64,000 nucleotides of DNA from Mixta calida (GCF_002953215.1 NZ_CP026378.1:3020540-3084539), one strand, 5' to 3'; numbered from the stretch's first letter, positions 16,571 through 27,354 are shown. Notes: generated from the sequence alone by a model not told the origin. A program made the numbers and translations.

Positions 16571-17949
16571 TCAGCGCGGCTGCGCCTGTAGCCATTGCGC
16601 CAGCCGCTGACGCGAGAGCTTAATGCCGCCGTCGCCTATATCCTCCGGCAGCCGCAGCCAGCGCTCTGGACGCTGAAAATTCGCCAGCTGCGGCTGCGCC
16701 CATTCCGCCACGCTTTCCGGTTGACAGCCCGCCGCCAATATCAGCAGCGCGACCGGCCTGGCCCCCACTCTTCATCCCGCTGCGGAATAATAAACGCCTG
16801 ATTGACATCCGGGTGCCGCTGCAACAGATTTTCAATCGCTTCCGGCTGCACCGCCTCGCCGCCGCTAAAGAAAATGTTGTCCAGCCGCCCCAACACCTGC
16901 AGCTCGCCATCCTGCCAGCGGCCGCGATCGCGGGTATGAAACCAGCCCTGCGCATCGGTCAGCGGCCAGAGCCGGCCATCCCGCCAGTAGCCCTGAGCTA
17001 AGGTCGCGCCACGGAGCTGGATCTCTTCGCCGACGATACGCACTTCGCGTCCGGCCAGCGGTAATCCAACGCCCGGACGCCCATCGGCGCGTTTGGCGCA
17101 CACCGTCGCCGCGCTCTCCGTCATGCCGTAGCCGCACCAGCAACGGATGCCCACCGCCTCGGCGCGCGCCACCAGTTCCGCCGGGATCGCGGCGCCGCCG
17201 AGCAGCACCGCTTTCAGCCCTGCCGGGCGCCGCGCCTGCTGCAACAGACGCCACAGCTGCGTTGGCACCAGCGAGGCGAAGCTGCATCCTTCCAGCGCCT
17301 GCGCCAGCGGCGCGCCAGCCGTCGGGATCGTCATGCAGCCGCCTGCCAGCAGCCAGCGCCAGACGATCCCCTGGCCGGAAACGTGACAGAGCGGCAGCGA
17401 CAGCAGCCAACACTCCTGCGCATTGAAATTCATCAGCTGATTAACGCCCGCCGCGCTGGCGATCTGCGCGCGCAAGCTGTGCGCCGCCGCCTTCGGCAGG
17501 CCGCCGGAGCCGGAGGTCAGCGTCAGGGTAGCGATAGCGTCGGGCTGCCAGACAAGCTGCGGCGGCTGCGCCGCTGTGCGCAGCGTCAGCGCTGGCGGAC
17601 CACTGACGAGCGGCTCCGCTAGGTTCAGCATAAAATCCGGCGTTAACGCCGTCAGTAGCGGATTAAGCGTTGCGGAGGGCAGCTGTGGATTGAGAGGCAG
17701 CAGCTGCGCGCCCGTTTGCAGCAGCGCCAGGCAGGCGAGCAACAACGCCAGGCTGTTTTTGCCGCGCAGCGCGACGCGCGAACCCGCGCGTACGCCCTGC
17801 TGCTGAAAGCCTGCGCTCAACCCATCCAGCCGCTGCGTCAACGCGCGCCAGCCGATCCGCTCCCCTTCGGCGCGCAGCGCAATGGCGTCAGGCGTGACAG
17901 TCGCCCAGCGGCGCCAGGGAAAATCGCCGTTCAGTAAATCTGCGTCCAC
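16571..17949 (-). pseudogene. menE: o-succinylbenzoate-CoA ligase MenE, frameshifted as read
   Basis: MenE activates o-succinylbenzoate with CoA in menaquinone synthesis. The first frame (17949 down) has ANL-superfamily features: the P-loop-like TLTSGSGGLPKAAAHS, CGYGMTESAA, and HTRDRGRWQDGELQVLGRLDN. It stops early after RDEEWGPGRSRC. The true C-terminus continues in the adjacent frame from GARPVALLILAAG to a stop at 16571, including the catalytic-lysine region DGGIKLSRQRL. The break falls in a run of five G (plus-strand C at 16762-16766); one more base would restore a 459-residue protein, close to the 451 of E. coli. It may be a sequencing error or a real slippage mutation. The start overlaps menC by 19 bp. 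Confidence 0.85.
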
Positions 17950-18893
17950 TGCGCCTGCTCCTGTAACGGGCGATCGCAGCCCGGCCAGCGCCGCACCAGC
18001 TGCTGACGCATCAGCGACAGCGTGTCCAGCCCCGGCGTCGACTGCGGCGTCAACCAGCAGGCCAGCCGCGCCAGCTGCGTTAAACCCAGGCTCGACTCCA
18101 GCGCGGAACTGACCACCGCCTCCAGGCCCAACTGCCGGGCGTCAGCAATGAGTTGGCGAACGCGAGCGATGGAACCGGTCAGCGTCGGCTTAATCACTAC
18201 CGCCGCCACGCCCGGCTGTGTCCGCAGCGTGAAGCCCGGCTCGCGCAGCGTTTCATCCCAGGCGATGCGGAGGTCGCAGTCGGCGGCGAAACGCAGGCTC
18301 TCTTCCGGCGTGCGGCACGGCTCCTCAATGAAAGCGATGCGCATGCGCTGCTGCGGCGTCAGCCAGCGGACAAACTGTCGCGCTTTTTCCGGCGTCCAGC
18401 TGCGGTTGGCGTCCAGCCGCAGCCGCAGCTGAGGCAGCGCGTCCAGCAACAGGCTGACCTGCATGCCGTCGCGCGCCGCTTCATACAGTCCCACTTTCAT
18501 TTTGGCGCAGGGCGTAGCCTGCGCCTGTAACTGCAACAGCAGCGCATCCGGGTCGCCGTAGCACAGCGGCGCACTCTGCCAGCTGGCCGCGTTCGGCAGC
18601 ACGCCATCAAGTTCGGCGCAGGCGCATGAGATGCCGAACGCCGCCGACGGCAGCGCGCTTTCTGCGGGGGACCGGCCGGTCAGCCAGTCGGCGATCCATG
18701 CAAGGCATGCCTGCTGCGCCTGCGCCAGCGTCTCGCTGCTGAAGCCCGGCAGCGGCGCGATTTCGCCCCATCCCTGGCGCCTGTTTTCCTGCAACAGCAA
18801 CAGCAGCCCTTCCCGCTGCGTCAGGCGACGGTCGCGCAGCAGCACGCCGCTCTCCATCGGAATGGCGTAGCGCCACAGTTTCGCCTGGCGCAT
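17931..18893 (-). CDS. menC: o-succinylbenzoate synthase
   Basis: A 320-residue enolase-superfamily enzyme that dehydrates SHCHC to o-succinylbenzoate in the menaquinone pathway. Family residues are visible: the catalytic KxK in AKMKVGLYEA, metal ligands Asp in LRLDANRSW, Glu in FIEEPC and Asp in IAWDETLRE, and the second catalytic lysine in VVIKPTLTGS. The length equals E. coli MenC. Its start codon overlaps the menB stop by one base (TGATG), indicating translational coupling. Confidence 0.96.
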   Translation of the reverse strand: MRQAKLWRYAIPMESGVLLRDRRLTQREGLLLLLQENRRQGWGEIAPLPGFSSETLAQAQQACLAWIADWLTGRSPAESALPSAAFGISCACAELDGVLPNAASWQSAPLCYGDPDALLLQLQAQATPCAKMKVGLYEAARDGMQVSLLLDALPQLRLRLDANRSWTPEKARQFVRWLTPQQRMRIAFIEEPCRTPEESLRFAADCDLRIAWDETLREPGFTLRTQPGVAAVVIKPTLTGSIARVRQLIADARQLGLEAVVSSALESSLGLTQLARLACWLTPQSTPGLDTLSLMRQQLVRRWPGCDRPLQEQAQWTQIY

Positions 18894-19750
18894 CAGGGGT
18901 TGCGCCGGAACTGGCTGAAATCGGGCTGGCGCTTCTGGTTGAAGGCGTTACGCCCCTCCTGGCCCTCTTCGGTCATATAAAAGAGCATGGTGGCGTTACC
19001 GGCCAGCTCCTGGAGTCCCGCCTGGCCGTCACAGTCGGCGTTGAGCGCCGCCTTCAGGCAGCGCAGCGCCATCGGACTGTTTCGCAGCATTTCGCGGCAC
19101 CAGCGCACCGTCTCCTGCTCCAGCTGCGTCAGCGGCACCACGGTGTTGACCAGACCCATCTCCAGCGCCTGCTGCGCGTCATACATGCGGCACAGGAACC
19201 AGATTTCGCGCGCTTTTTTCTGTCCGACGATGCGCGCCATATAGGAAGCTCCCCAGCCGCCGTCGAAAGAGCCGACTTTCGGCCCGGTCTGACCAAAGCA
19301 CGCGTTATCCGCCGCAATGGTTAAATCGCACAGCATATGCAGCACATGGCCGCCGCCGACCGCGTAGCCCGCCACCATCGCCACGACCGGCTTAGGGCAG
19401 CTGCGGATTTGCCGCTGAAAATCGAGCACGTTCAGATGATGGACGCCGCTCTCATCCCGATAGCCGCCGTAGTCGCCGCGCACCTTCTGATCGCCCCCGG
19501 AGCAGAAGGCCAAATCGCCTGCGCCGGTGAGGATAATGACGCCAATGCCCTCGTCGTAACGCGCATCCTGTAACGCCAGCATCATCTCCTGCACGGTCAG
19601 CGGCCTGAACGCATTGCGCACCTGCGGACGGTTAATGGTGATTTTAGCGATGCCGTCCGGCGATTTGTGATAGCAGATATCAACAAAGTCGCCGCTGCAG
19701 TCATGCCATTCAACGGGCGCCGCGAGCTGTGGGTCATCTGAGTTAAGCAT
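18893..19750 (-). CDS. menB: 1,4-dihydroxy-2-naphthoyl-CoA synthase
   Basis: A crotonase-family enzyme that cyclises o-succinylbenzoyl-CoA to DHNA-CoA. Typical motifs are [19 protein letters not shown], the oxyanion-hole segment GGGHVLHML and [13 protein letters not shown]. The start at 19750 gives 285 residues, the same as E. coli MenB, and has a GGAG six bases upstream; an in-frame ATG at 19762 lacks a ribosome binding site. menH ends 16 bp upstream and menC starts within the stop codon, so it is an internal operon gene. Confidence 0.97.
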   Translation of the reverse strand: MLNSDDPQLAAPVEWHDCSGDFVDICYHKSPDGIAKITINRPQVRNAFRPLTVQEMMLALQDARYDEGIGVIILTGAGDLAFCSGGDQKVRGDYGGYRDESGVHHLNVLDFQRQIRSCPKPVVAMVAGYAVGGGHVLHMLCDLTIAADNACFGQTGPKVGSFDGGWGASYMARIVGQKKAREIWFLCRMYDAQQALEMGLVNTVVPLTQLEQETVRWCREMLRNSPMALRCLKAALNADCDGQAGLQELAGNATMLFYMTEEGQEGRNAFNQKRQPDFSQFRRNP

Positions 19751-19766
19751 TGCATTCTCCATAAGA

Positions 19767-20537
19767 TCAGACAGGCTGACGCAGCAGCTGCGCCAGACAA
19801 AGGCTAAAGTCGACGGGGCTGGCGCGATGGGCGTTATGCCCGGCGGCGGCGATGGTATGCAGCGGCAATCGCGCCTGCTGCGCCAGCTGTAAAAACTTGC
19901 TGTCCCACTCGCCGCAGAGATAGCTGAAAGGAACCTTTAGTTCGCGCAGCTCTGGCAGCAGATTGGGCTGGCGGCTGAGCGCCGTGGCGTGCAGCATCGC
20001 CGCCAGCGACGGTCCATGCCCCGCCCCGCGCTGCGCCACCAGCTCGCTGCGCTGACGCGCGCACAGTTCGGCGAACAGCGGCTGGCGATACCAGGCCTCC
20101 AGCGTGGTGGTAAGGGGTACATCGCGGAAGCGGGCGATCCAGCGTCGTTCATGTGCCAGGCGCGCCTGACGCTCGCGTTCGTCGCTCAGGCCTGGATGTC
20201 CCGCCTCCACCACCAGCCCGCACAGACCCGGCAGCGCCGCCCGACAGGCGTAATACATCGCCACACGGCCGCCCATTGAATAGCCGATCAGCCAGTATTT
20301 ACGGATCTGGTGATGGCGCAACGTAGCGCTCAGCTGTTCGCATAGCGCATCGAAGCCGCTGACGCGCTGGCTGCGCGATCCGCCGTGGCCGGGCAGATCG
20401 ATGCTCAGCATCGGCCAGTCAGGGAAGGCCTGTTGCACCGACAGCCAGTCATCGGCTGAACCGAGAAAACCGTGCAGCCAGACCAGCGTCGGCTTGCAGC
20501 TGCGGCGGTGGCCCTGCCAGCGGGCATGAAGGATCAT
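19767..20537 (-). CDS. menH: SHCHC synthase MenH
   Basis: A 256-residue alpha/beta-hydrolase-fold enzyme that eliminates pyruvate from SEPHCHC to give SHCHC. The oxyanion segment [11 protein letters not shown], the nucleophile elbow GYSMGG with Ser87 and the catalytic histidine in AAGHNAHR are visible. The start at 20537 (MILHARWQG) overlaps the expected menD stop as ATGA, the usual coupling. The reading frame continues open upstream to 20831, but that part lies inside menD and is not coding. Confidence 0.95.
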   Translation of the reverse strand: MILHARWQGHRRSCKPTLVWLHGFLGSADDWLSVQQAFPDWPMLSIDLPGHGGSRSQRVSGFDALCEQLSATLRHHQIRKYWLIGYSMGGRVAMYYACRAALPGLCGLVVEAGHPGLSDERERQARLAHERRWIARFRDVPLTTTLEAWYRQPLFAELCARQRSELVAQRGAGHGPSLAAMLHATALSRQPNLLPELRELKVPFSYLCGEWDSKFLQLAQQARLPLHTIAAAGHNAHRASPVDFSLCLAQLLRQPV

Positions 20538-22200
20538 TGCTGCCCCCCAACGCCACCAGACGGGCGAACGCCTCCGCGCCGCGATCCGGCGGCACGCAGA
20601 ACTCCGCCAGCGTCGCGCCCCGGCGCGTAAAGCCGCGGTGGACGGCTTCATGCAGGGTTTCCCATTTTTCAACGCGCCGGTAATCAAGGCCGAACATCTG
20701 CGCCGCCGGCGCGAAGCTGACGCCCTGCGGCAGCGTGAAAAAGGCTTCCCGTCGGTCGGGCGGCGTCGGCAGCAGGGAAAAGATGCGTCCGCCGTCGTTG
20801 TTAACCACGACCAGCACCAGCGGGATATCAACCTGGCGCAGCAGCGCCAGGCTGTTGAGATCGTAAAGGGTGGAGATATCGCCCAGCAGCGCCAGCGTGG
20901 GGCGCGGCGCGGCGCGTTGCAGGCCAGCGAAGGTGGCGATCAGGCCGTCGATGCCGCTGGCGCCGCGATTGGTACAGACCGGATAGCCCGCCGGCAGCTG
21001 CGCCAGCGCATCCGCCAGCCGCACCAGCAGACTGTTGCCGAGACACAGCTGTCCCTGCGGCGGCAGCAGTTCGGCCAGCCGGTGCGCCATCAGCGCCTCA
21101 TCTTCCTCCGCCAGCAGCGCGCCGACCTGCTGCTGCATCGCGGCCGCCAGCGCGCTCAGCTCCGGCGCCCAGCAGGCGGCGTCGCGCGCCGGATGCGCCT
21201 GTAGCCAGACATCGATTTCGCTGACGATACGCCGCCCTGGCTGGCTGGCGGGATCGCGTCGTCCCGGCAGCGGGTCGATCAGCCACCACTGCTGCGGGCG
21301 CGCCTGCTGTTGCCACTGCAACAGCCGTTTGCTGACGAGGTTGCCGCCAAACTGCACCACCAGCTCCGCCTGCGCTAGCAGTCGCTGCGCGCGCGGGCTG
21401 TTGAGCCACAGATCGGCGCAGGGCAGCGGCTGACCGGTTTGCGACTGAATATCCGCCAGCAGTGGCCAGCCGAGCCTTTCCGCCCAGTTTGCCAGCGCGG
21501 CGCCCTCTTCCGCTTTTATTCTTCCTGCGATGACCACGCCGCGCTTTTCGCGCCAGCGCAGCCAGTCCGGCTGCGGCGCCTGCCCGTCGCCGACGCTGTG
21601 GCTAACCCAGGGCGTCTCCTGCTGCGGCCACTCCGCCAGCGGCGACAGCCAGTCACGCCAGGCGTCGTCCTCCGGGCCATAGAGCGGTTCGGCGAAGGGA
21701 CAGTTAACATGCAATGCGCCGGCGCGGGTGGCGGCAATCGCCTCGTCCAGCGTCGCCGCCAGCCAGCGGGCGCTGATATCCGGCATCGGGCGCGGCAGAT
21801 CGCAGCGGCGGGCGAAGTGCGAAAAGATGCCGGGCTGGGCGATCGCCTGGTTTGCGCCGCAGCCAATCAGCTCCGGCGGCCGGTCGGCGCTCAGGACAAT
21901 CAGCCGTTCGCCGGTCAGCCGCGCCTCTATCACCGCAGGCAGCAGATTGGCGACGGCGGTGCCGGAAGTGACGATCAGCGCCACCGGCGCGTTAAGCCCT
22001 TTCGCCATGCCAAGGGCGAAAAAACCCAGTCCCCGCTCGTCAAAATGCGTGTGGCAGGCCAGCGCAGGTTCGTTTGCCGCCGCCAGCGTCAGCGGCGCGG
22101 AGCGCGAGCCGGGCGCGATGCAGATATGGCGCACCTGATGGCGCGCCAACGTCGCGATGATGACCTGCGCCCAGCGGCGGTTAAAGCTAATGACGGACAT
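20449..22200 (-). CDS. menD: SEPHCHC synthase MenD, 3' end read through by an apparent poly-G slip
   Basis: A thiamine-diphosphate enzyme joining 2-oxoglutarate to isochorismate, the first committed menaquinone step. It begins [14 protein letters not shown] at 22200. THDP features include the activating glutamate in [13 protein letters not shown], the [10 protein letters not shown]-like [10 protein letters not shown], and the GD...NN metal motif ([10 protein letters not shown] ... VVNNDGG). As read it runs to 20449, giving 583 residues with a C-terminus overlapping menH. One extra G in the G6 run (plus-strand C 20543-20548) would give LGGQQ and a TGA at 20534-20536, making 555 residues (E. 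coli 556) and an ATGA overlap with menH. The tail after about residue 552 is therefore probably spurious. Confidence 0.9.
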   Translation of the reverse strand: MSVISFNRRWAQVIIATLARHQVRHICIAPGSRSAPLTLAAANEPALACHTHFDERGLGFFALGMAKGLNAPVALIVTSGTAVANLLPAVIEARLTGERLIVLSADRPPELIGCGANQAIAQPGIFSHFARRCDLPRPMPDISARWLAATLDEAIAATRAGALHVNCPFAEPLYGPEDDAWRDWLSPLAEWPQQETPWVSHSVGDGQAPQPDWLRWREKRGVVIAGRIKAEEGAALANWAERLGWPLLADIQSQTGQPLPCADLWLNSPRAQRLLAQAELVVQFGGNLVSKRLLQWQQQARPQQWWLIDPLPGRRDPASQPGRRIVSEIDVWLQAHPARDAACWAPELSALAAAMQQQVGALLAEEDEALMAHRLAELLPPQGQLCLGNSLLVRLADALAQLPAGYPVCTNRGASGIDGLIATFAGLQRAAPRPTLALLGDISTLYDLNSLALLRQVDIPLVLVVVNNDGGRIFSLLPTPPDRREAFFTLPQGVSFAPAAQMFGLDYRRVEKWETLHEAVHRGFTRRGATLAEFCVPPDRGAEAFARLVALGGSNDPSCPLAGPPPQLQADAGLAARFSRFSR

Positions 22201-22249
22201 GCTTCCTCCCGAAAACCTTGACGGTAGATAACGATAAGCCGCGCCCGCG

Positions 22250-23533
22250 CTATTCGCCGGGCAGCAGCGCCGCCAGCGCGGCGATTTTGTTCTCCGTTTC
22301 CTGCCACTCCAGCAGCGGATCGGAACCGGCGACGATGCCAGCGCCGCCATACAGCCGCACCCGCTCGCCCAGCATCAACGCGCAGCGCAGCGTGACGCAG
22401 AATTCGCTTTTCTGTCGTGAAATAAAGCCCAATGACCCGGCGTACCAGTCGCGATCCAGCCCTTCGTGCCGCTGTAAAAAGGCGCGGGCGGCAGTGCGCG
22501 GCAGGCCCGCCACCGCCGCCGTCGGCTGTAGCCGTTGCAGACAGAGCGCATCGCTGCGGCTGCGCAGCTCGCCATGAATGCGCCGCCGCAGGTGCTGAAC
22601 GTTGCGCAGGCGCACCAGCTCCACCGGCATCACCTCCAGCCCGCTGACCATGCCGTGCAGCCGCTGGCAGATATCCTCCATCACCAGCCCGTTTTCGCGG
22701 CGATTTTTCCCGTCGCGCAGCAGCCATTGCCCCTGCCGTTGGGCCACTTCCGGCTGGCTGTCGCATGCGACCGTGCCCGCCAGCGCCTCTGTCAGTAGTT
22801 CGTTCTGCTGACGCAGCCAGAGTCGTTCCGGGCTGGCGCAGACCAGCGCGCTCTCATCTTCGAGACGCAGCATGATTTGATAGCAGTGCGGATTGGCGCG
22901 GCGGCTGGCCGCCAGCAGCGCCTCAGGCGGCAGCGGACGGTCCCAGACGAGATTGGCGGTGCGCGCCAGCACCACTTTTTCCAGCACGCCAGCGTCGATG
23001 GTCGCCAGCGCGGTTTCGACCCGCCGACGCCACTCGGCCTGCTCCGGCTGGCACTGCCGTTCCCGCAGCGTTCCCGTCAGCGGCGGCAAGGGCCGTGACG
23101 GCAGCAGCTGTTGCAGAAAGCGCGCGGCGGCGCGCGCATCGTCGCGCAGGCAGCTGTCGCTGTGGAGAAACAGGGTCAGCCGATCGCCGCGGCGATCGCG
23201 TCGCCACATCAGGCGCGGCAGAAAGAAGAAGCTGTTGGCCGCCTCAAAACGGTTGCCGCCCCAGATGCGCCAGTTAACCGGCAGATGACGACATGCCTGT
23301 TCCGCCTGATATAGCGTCTGATAACGGCGAATGGCGCCGCAGAGCGCCACCTGCTCCTGGCCGGAACGGTGCTGCCACCAGAGCTGGGGCCGGTGCGGCT
23401 GAGCGCTGAGCCAGGCGAGTGAGTCGCCAGCCGCGTCAAGGGGAACGGTAAGCGAGCGACAGCCCGCTTCGACGCTATCGATCTGCGTCAGCTGAGTGAG
23501 CAATGCGGCACAGGCGGCAGGAAGCGAATACAC
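22250..23533 (-). CDS. menF: menaquinone-specific isochorismate synthase
   Basis: Converts chorismate to isochorismate and is the first gene of the menFDHBCE order. At 427 residues it is close to E. coli MenF (431). The chorismate-binding domain occupies the C-terminal two thirds, with [22 protein letters not shown], the LAGTVACD loop, NGLVMEDI and the [22 protein letters not shown] signature. There are 49 bp to menD. No terminator separates it from menD, and elaB upstream has its own terminator, so the men promoter should lie in 23534-23680. Confidence 0.95.
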   Translation of the reverse strand: MYSLPAACAALLTQLTQIDSVEAGCRSLTVPLDAAGDSLAWLSAQPHRPQLWWQHRSGQEQVALCGAIRRYQTLYQAEQACRHLPVNWRIWGGNRFEAANSFFFLPRLMWRRDRRGDRLTLFLHSDSCLRDDARAAARFLQQLLPSRPLPPLTGTLRERQCQPEQAEWRRRVETALATIDAGVLEKVVLARTANLVWDRPLPPEALLAASRRANPHCYQIMLRLEDESALVCASPERLWLRQQNELLTEALAGTVACDSQPEVAQRQGQWLLRDGKNRRENGLVMEDICQRLHGMVSGLEVMPVELVRLRNVQHLRRRIHGELRSRSDALCLQRLQPTAAVAGLPRTAARAFLQRHEGLDRDWYAGSLGFISRQKSEFCVTLRCALMLGERVRLYGGAGIVAGSDPLLEWQETENKIAALAALLPGE

Positions 23534-23681
23534 AAAACCTCCTTAAGCAAAAAGAGGTAGATAGTGTAAAAGCGTCACCAGCGCAGAATGTTGACGCAGG
23601 ACAGTTCGACCGCGGTTTGCCCTGGCGGTTTATCCAGCGTAGCGTGAGCGTGAATCAGGAAAGCAAAGGGGGTTGCAACGG

Positions 23682-23721
23682 TAAAAACAGACCAGCCCCT
23701 CTCCTTGCGGCCAGGGGCTGG
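23682..23721 (-). terminator. terminator of elaB
   Basis: On the minus strand the stem CCAGCCCCT / AGGGGCTGG with a twelve-base loop is followed by TCTGTTTTTACC, 15 bp beyond the elaB stop codon. It separates elaB from menF. Confidence 0.85.
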
Positions 23722-23736
23722 TAAGACGGGGAAAGT

Positions 23737-24102
23737 TTAGCGGCGCGCCAGCAGCAGGCCGAAAACCAGACCGGCGGCTGCGCCGATGCCGATGCCCTGC
23801 CACGGTTTTTCGTGCACGTAGTCGTCGGCGCGGTAGGCCGCTTTTTTCGCACGATAGTAGTAAGAATCTGACGCTGCGCTAACGCGAGCTTTCACATCAT
23901 GCAGCGCCTGCTCCGCCTTCGCCTTCAGTTCAATATATTTCTGATCGGTTGGATCGCCGGAAGATTTCAGCACCTCTTCCAGCGTTTCGGTGAGCAGGGT
24001 TAAGTCATCATCCAGGCGCGTTTCATGCGGCTCACGCGTTGCCTGAGCGTCGTCCGTTAATAGCGGATCGCGGTTTTCTTGTGAGTCAGTTGATACAGCC
24101 AT
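23737..24102 (-). CDS. elaB: ElaB, tail-anchored membrane-associated stress protein
   Basis: A 121-residue DUF883-family protein of the YqjD/ElaB/YgaM group. These tail-anchored inner-membrane proteins associate with ribosomes in stationary phase. The first 25 residues are a lineage-specific hydrophilic extension. The conserved part runs from RLDDDLTLLTETLEEVLKSSGDPTDQ through helical repeats (ELKAKAEQALHDVKARVSAASD) and ends in the anchor WQGIGIGAAAGLVFGLLLARR. The start at 24102 (MAVST) has GGAGGAA five to six bases upstream; the longer frame to 24126 does not. Confidence 0.93.
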   Translation of the reverse strand: MAVSTDSQENRDPLLTDDAQATREPHETRLDDDLTLLTETLEEVLKSSGDPTDQKYIELKAKAEQALHDVKARVSAASDSYYYRAKKAAYRADDYVHEKPWQGIGIGAAAGLVFGLLLARR

Positions 24103-24366
24103 TTTCTTCCTCCGTGTAAAACACATGCATGTTCAATAACTATAGACACTTTTTTCAGCGCTGCCTGTTCATCCTTCCAGGAATTCACTGATAACGAACG
24201 GCCGAAATCCGTTGGTTTATCTGAATAATCTGATAAATTTCCTGCGTACTGAATTTTTACCGCTCCCGTCTGTCGTAGCTGACTGTAGCCCGGGTCCCGC
24301 CGGGGAAAATGGGTGCAAAAGCACGACCTCTACACACTCGTTCAGCACAAGGAAATCGTTTCTGGC

Positions 24367-26025
24367 ATGAATCGAAGAATGTTTATGAAAACGTCTATGG
24401 CATTTGCCGCCGTCAGCGGGATGTCCGGCTTATCTACGCTGTTCGCGCAGTCCGCCTGGGCGGAAGATGGCATTGCAGACGGCACCGCGACGCGCTTCGA
24501 CTTTGAGGTGCTGAAGAAGAAAGCCGCCAATATGGCAAAAAAGCCCTGGGGCGGCGCGCCCGGCCCGTTGCCAGAAACGCTGGCGACCATGACGCCGCAG
24601 GCTTATAACGCAATTCAGTATGACGCCAACCACTCGCTGTGGAACGGCATCGACAACCGTCAGCTGGACGTTCAGTTTTTTCACGTCGGCATGGGCTTTA
24701 AACGCCGTATTCGCATGTTTTCGGTCGATACCGACAGCCGCGAAGCGCGTGAAATTCACTTCCGCCCGGAGCTGTTCAACTATCAAAACACCGCTATTGA
24801 TACCAAACAGCTGGAAGGCAAAACCGATCTCGGCTTCGCCGGTTTCCGCGCGTTTAAAAAGCCGGAGCTGGCGCGCCGCGATATCGTCTCGTTTCTCGGC
24901 GCCAGCTATTTCCGCGCCGTGGACGATACGTATCAGTACGGCCTGTCGGCGCGCGGCGTGGCGGTAAACACCTTCAGCAACGGTCAGGAGGAATTCCCCG
25001 ACTTCGTGGCGTTCTGGTTTGAAACGCCGAAAGCGGAGGATACCACCTTTACCGTTTACGCCCTGCTCGACGGCGCCAGCCTGACCGGCGCCTATAAATT
25101 CGTGATCCACTGCGAGCCGAAACGGGTAGTGATGGAGGTGGAAAATCACCTGTACGCGCGCAACGATATTCGTCAGCTCGGCATTGCGCCGATGACCAGC
25201 ATGTTCAGCTGCGGCAACAGCGAACGCCGTATGTGTAATACCTATCATCCGCAGATCCACGACTCCGATCGCCTGGCGATGTGGTCCGGCAAGGGCGAGT
25301 GGATCGCCCGTCCGCTGAACAACCCGCGCAAGCTGCAGTTCAACGCCTATGAGGATGAGAACCCGCGCGGTTTCGGCCTGCTGCAGTTGAATCACGATTT
25401 TGAAGATTATCAGGATGTGATCGGCTGGTATGACAAGCGTCCCAGCCTGTGGGTAGAGCCGGTTGGCAAATGGGGCAAAGGCGCGATCAATTTGATGGAG
25501 ATCCCGACTACCGGCGAAACGCTGGATAACGTCGTTTGCTTCTGGCAGCCAGCCGAACCGGTTAAGGCGGGCAGCGAACTCGCTTTCCAGTACAAGCTCT
25601 ACTGGAGCGGCCTGCCGCCGGTGCAAAGCGAGCTGGCACGCGTGGAAGCCACCCGTTCCGGTATCGGCGGCTTCCCGGAGGGCTGGGCGCCCGGCGAGCA
25701 TTTCCCGGATGTCTGGTGCCGCCGCTTCGCCGTCGATTTCGTAGGGGGCGATCTGAAAAACGCCGCGCCGAAGGGCATCGAGCCGGTGATTACCGTCTCT
25801 GCGGGCACCATCAAACAGGTAGAGATTCTCTACGTCGAGCCGCTGAACGGCTATCGCATTCTGTTTGACTGGTACCCCACCAGCGACGCCGTCGATCCGG
25901 TGGATATGCGTCTGTTCCTGCGCACCAAAGAGGCGACGCTGAGCGAAACCTGGCTTTATCAATACTTCCCGCCGCCGCCGGACCAGCGCAAGTACGTTGA
26001 CGACCGCCAGATGACGGTCAGTTAA
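24367..26025 (+). CDS. opgD: glucans biosynthesis protein D (Tat-exported)
   Basis: A periplasmic MdoG/OpgD-family protein that sets the backbone structure of osmoregulated periplasmic glucans. The start at 24367 gives 552 residues (E. coli 551) and exposes the twin-arginine signal NRRMFMK followed by a hydrophobic stretch ending AQSAWA, so export is by Tat. The mature protein keeps long conserved blocks, including [51 protein letters not shown] and [12 protein letters not shown]. It is divergent from elaB with 264 bp between the starts and is followed by its own terminator, so it is monocistronic. Confidence 0.96.
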   Translation: MNRRMFMKTSMAFAAVSGMSGLSTLFAQSAWAEDGIADGTATRFDFEVLKKKAANMAKKPWGGAPGPLPETLATMTPQAYNAIQYDANHSLWNGIDNRQLDVQFFHVGMGFKRRIRMFSVDTDSREAREIHFRPELFNYQNTAIDTKQLEGKTDLGFAGFRAFKKPELARRDIVSFLGASYFRAVDDTYQYGLSARGVAVNTFSNGQEEFPDFVAFWFETPKAEDTTFTVYALLDGASLTGAYKFVIHCEPKRVVMEVENHLYARNDIRQLGIAPMTSMFSCGNSERRMCNTYHPQIHDSDRLAMWSGKGEWIARPLNNPRKLQFNAYEDENPRGFGLLQLNHDFEDYQDVIGWYDKRPSLWVEPVGKWGKGAINLMEIPTTGETLDNVVCFWQPAEPVKAGSELAFQYKLYWSGLPPVQSELARVEATRSGIGGFPEGWAPGEHFPDVWCRRFAVDFVGGDLKNAAPKGIEPVITVSAGTIKQVEILYVEPLNGYRILFDWYPTSDAVDPVDMRLFLRTKEATLSETWLYQYFPPPPDQRKYVDDRQMTVS

Positions 26026-26031
26026 CCTGAG

Positions 26032-26060
26032 CGGCGAGGGAAACCTCGCCGTTTTTATTT
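26032..26060 (+). terminator. terminator of opgD
   Basis: CGGCGAGG-GAAA-CCTCGCCG followed by TTTTTATTT, six bases after the opgD stop codon. A GNRA-type GAAA loop adds stability. Confidence 0.9.
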
Positions 26061-26142
26061 CTCGCGCCGGAGAGCCGCGCGTTGGCGCGATGGCTCTTAT
26101 ACTGAAAGGTCACTATTCATGATGGAAAAAGGTGGGGAAAAG

Positions 26143-26688
26143 ATGAGTGAGAAAAAACAGTTCGTCACGCTGGTCGGCAGCCTGCGCAAAGGCTCTTTTA
26201 ACGCGGCGGTGGCGCATACGCTGCCAGAGCTGGCGCCTGAAGGGGTGACCATCAGCCATTTAGGTTCGCCGGGCGAATTTCCTCACTATAACGCTGATTT
26301 ACAGGAAGAAGGCTTTCCGGCGGCGGTGCTGGAGATGGCCGGGGCGATCGCTAAATCTGACGGCGTGATTATCGTCACGCCGGAATATAACTATTCGGTG
26401 CCCGGCGTGCTAAAAAACGCGCTCGACTGGCTGTCGCGCGTGTCGCCCAATCCTTTCGCCGCTAAGCCGGTGCTGATCCAGAGCGCCTCGCCGGGCAATA
26501 TCGGCGGCGCGCGCGCCCAATATCATCTGCGACAGATTCTGGTCTTTTTTGATGCGCGTGTGATGAACAAGCCGGAAGCGATGATCGGCCAGGTGACCGA
26601 TAAGGTAAAAGACGGCGTGCTGGTGGATGACGCCACCCGCACCTTCCTCAGCAAGCAGTTACAGGCGTTTGTTGATTTCAGCCGTTAA
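26143..26688 (+). CDS. NAD(P)H-dependent FMN reductase of the ChrR/YieF type
   Basis: A 181-residue flavodoxin-fold oxidoreductase. The FMN-phosphate loop LVGSLRKGSFNAAVA is near the N-terminus, and the family motif TPEYNYSVPGVLKNALDWLSR follows at about residues 75-95. These proteins reduce quinones, flavins or metal ions with NAD(P)H and are soluble and cytoplasmic. The start at 26143 (MSEKKQ) is preceded by AGGTGGGG; an upstream in-frame start at 26119 is possible. It sits between opgD and elaA, without an obvious operon. The physiological electron acceptor cannot be read from sequence. Confidence 0.85.
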   Translation: MSEKKQFVTLVGSLRKGSFNAAVAHTLPELAPEGVTISHLGSPGEFPHYNADLQEEGFPAAVLEMAGAIAKSDGVIIVTPEYNYSVPGVLKNALDWLSRVSPNPFAAKPVLIQSASPGNIGGARAQYHLRQILVFFDARVMNKPEAMIGQVTDKVKDGVLVDDATRTFLSKQLQAFVDFSR

Positions 26689-26703
26689 AACGCTAGCGGA
26701 GCG

Positions 26704-27177
26704 TCACGCTCCGCCCGCCTGAGTCTCCTGGCTCACCATGGCAATATGGGGAATATTATCCTCAAGGTAGATATCGCCAACCGACTTAAAGCCCATACGC
26801 ATATAGAAAGCTTGTAAATGCGCCTGCGCGGAAAGCGCCTGCTGGCGACCGGGCCAGTGCTGCTGGCAGCTGAGCAGCACCTGCTCCATTAAGCGATAGC
26901 CCAGCTGTAAGCCGCGCGCCTCGCTGGTCACGATCACGCGGCCGATGGTCACCGGGCTGCGATCGTCAACCGGCGTCAACAGCCGCGCGCAGGCCAGTAG
27001 CCGCCCTTCGCCGGTGGCGAAGATATGGCGGTTGTCGCGCACTAAATCTTCGCCGTCGATATCTTCGTAAGGACACTGCTGCTCGACGATAAAGACCCGG
27101 TTGCGCAGCGCCAGAATCTCATACAGCTGCTGAATGTTTAATTCGCTGTGGTGCAGATCGTACCAGGTTAACTCCAT
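26704..27177 (-). CDS. elaA: GNAT-family N-acetyltransferase ElaA
   Basis: A 157-residue GNAT-fold acetyltransferase (E. coli ElaA 153). The N-terminal WYDLHHSELNIQQLYEILALRNRVFIVEQQCPYEDIDGED is the ElaA signature and IGRVIVTSEARGLQLGYRLM is the acetyl-CoA-binding loop. The start at 27177 has GGAGTG six bases upstream. The acceptor substrate is not known in this family. It is convergent with the flavin reductase (15 bp between stops). Confidence 0.93.
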   Translation of the reverse strand: MELTWYDLHHSELNIQQLYEILALRNRVFIVEQQCPYEDIDGEDLVRDNRHIFATGEGRLLACARLLTPVDDRSPVTIGRVIVTSEARGLQLGYRLMEQVLLSCQQHWPGRQQALSAQAHLQAFYMRMGFKSVGDIYLEDNIPHIAMVSQETQAGGA

Positions 27178-27310
27178 TCTTTTCACTCCTGCAAACATTC
27201 CCCGGCTTTCCGGTCCGTATCCGTTTTATAACATCCCAAACGGACATAAAAACAGCGGCGGCGCTCTCGTTTCCCTGTTATATGACTGAAAAGCGCGGGC
27301 CATGGCCAAA

Positions 27311-27340
27311 AAAAAGCCCTGTATCGCTACAGGGCTTTTT
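27311..27340. terminator. terminator of the nuo operon
   Basis: AAAAAGCCCTGTA-TCGC-TACAGGGCTTTTT lies 15 bp beyond the nuoN stop codon. It is symmetrical and can act on both strands, but is placed to end the 15-kb nuo transcript. Confidence 0.92.
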
Positions 27341-27354
27341 CGTCATAACGCAGA

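Noticed and set aside
24430-25962. 510-residue minus-strand open frame inside opgD
   Set aside because: Antisense shadow of a well-supported gene; composition rich in Arg/His/Gln as in other shadows.
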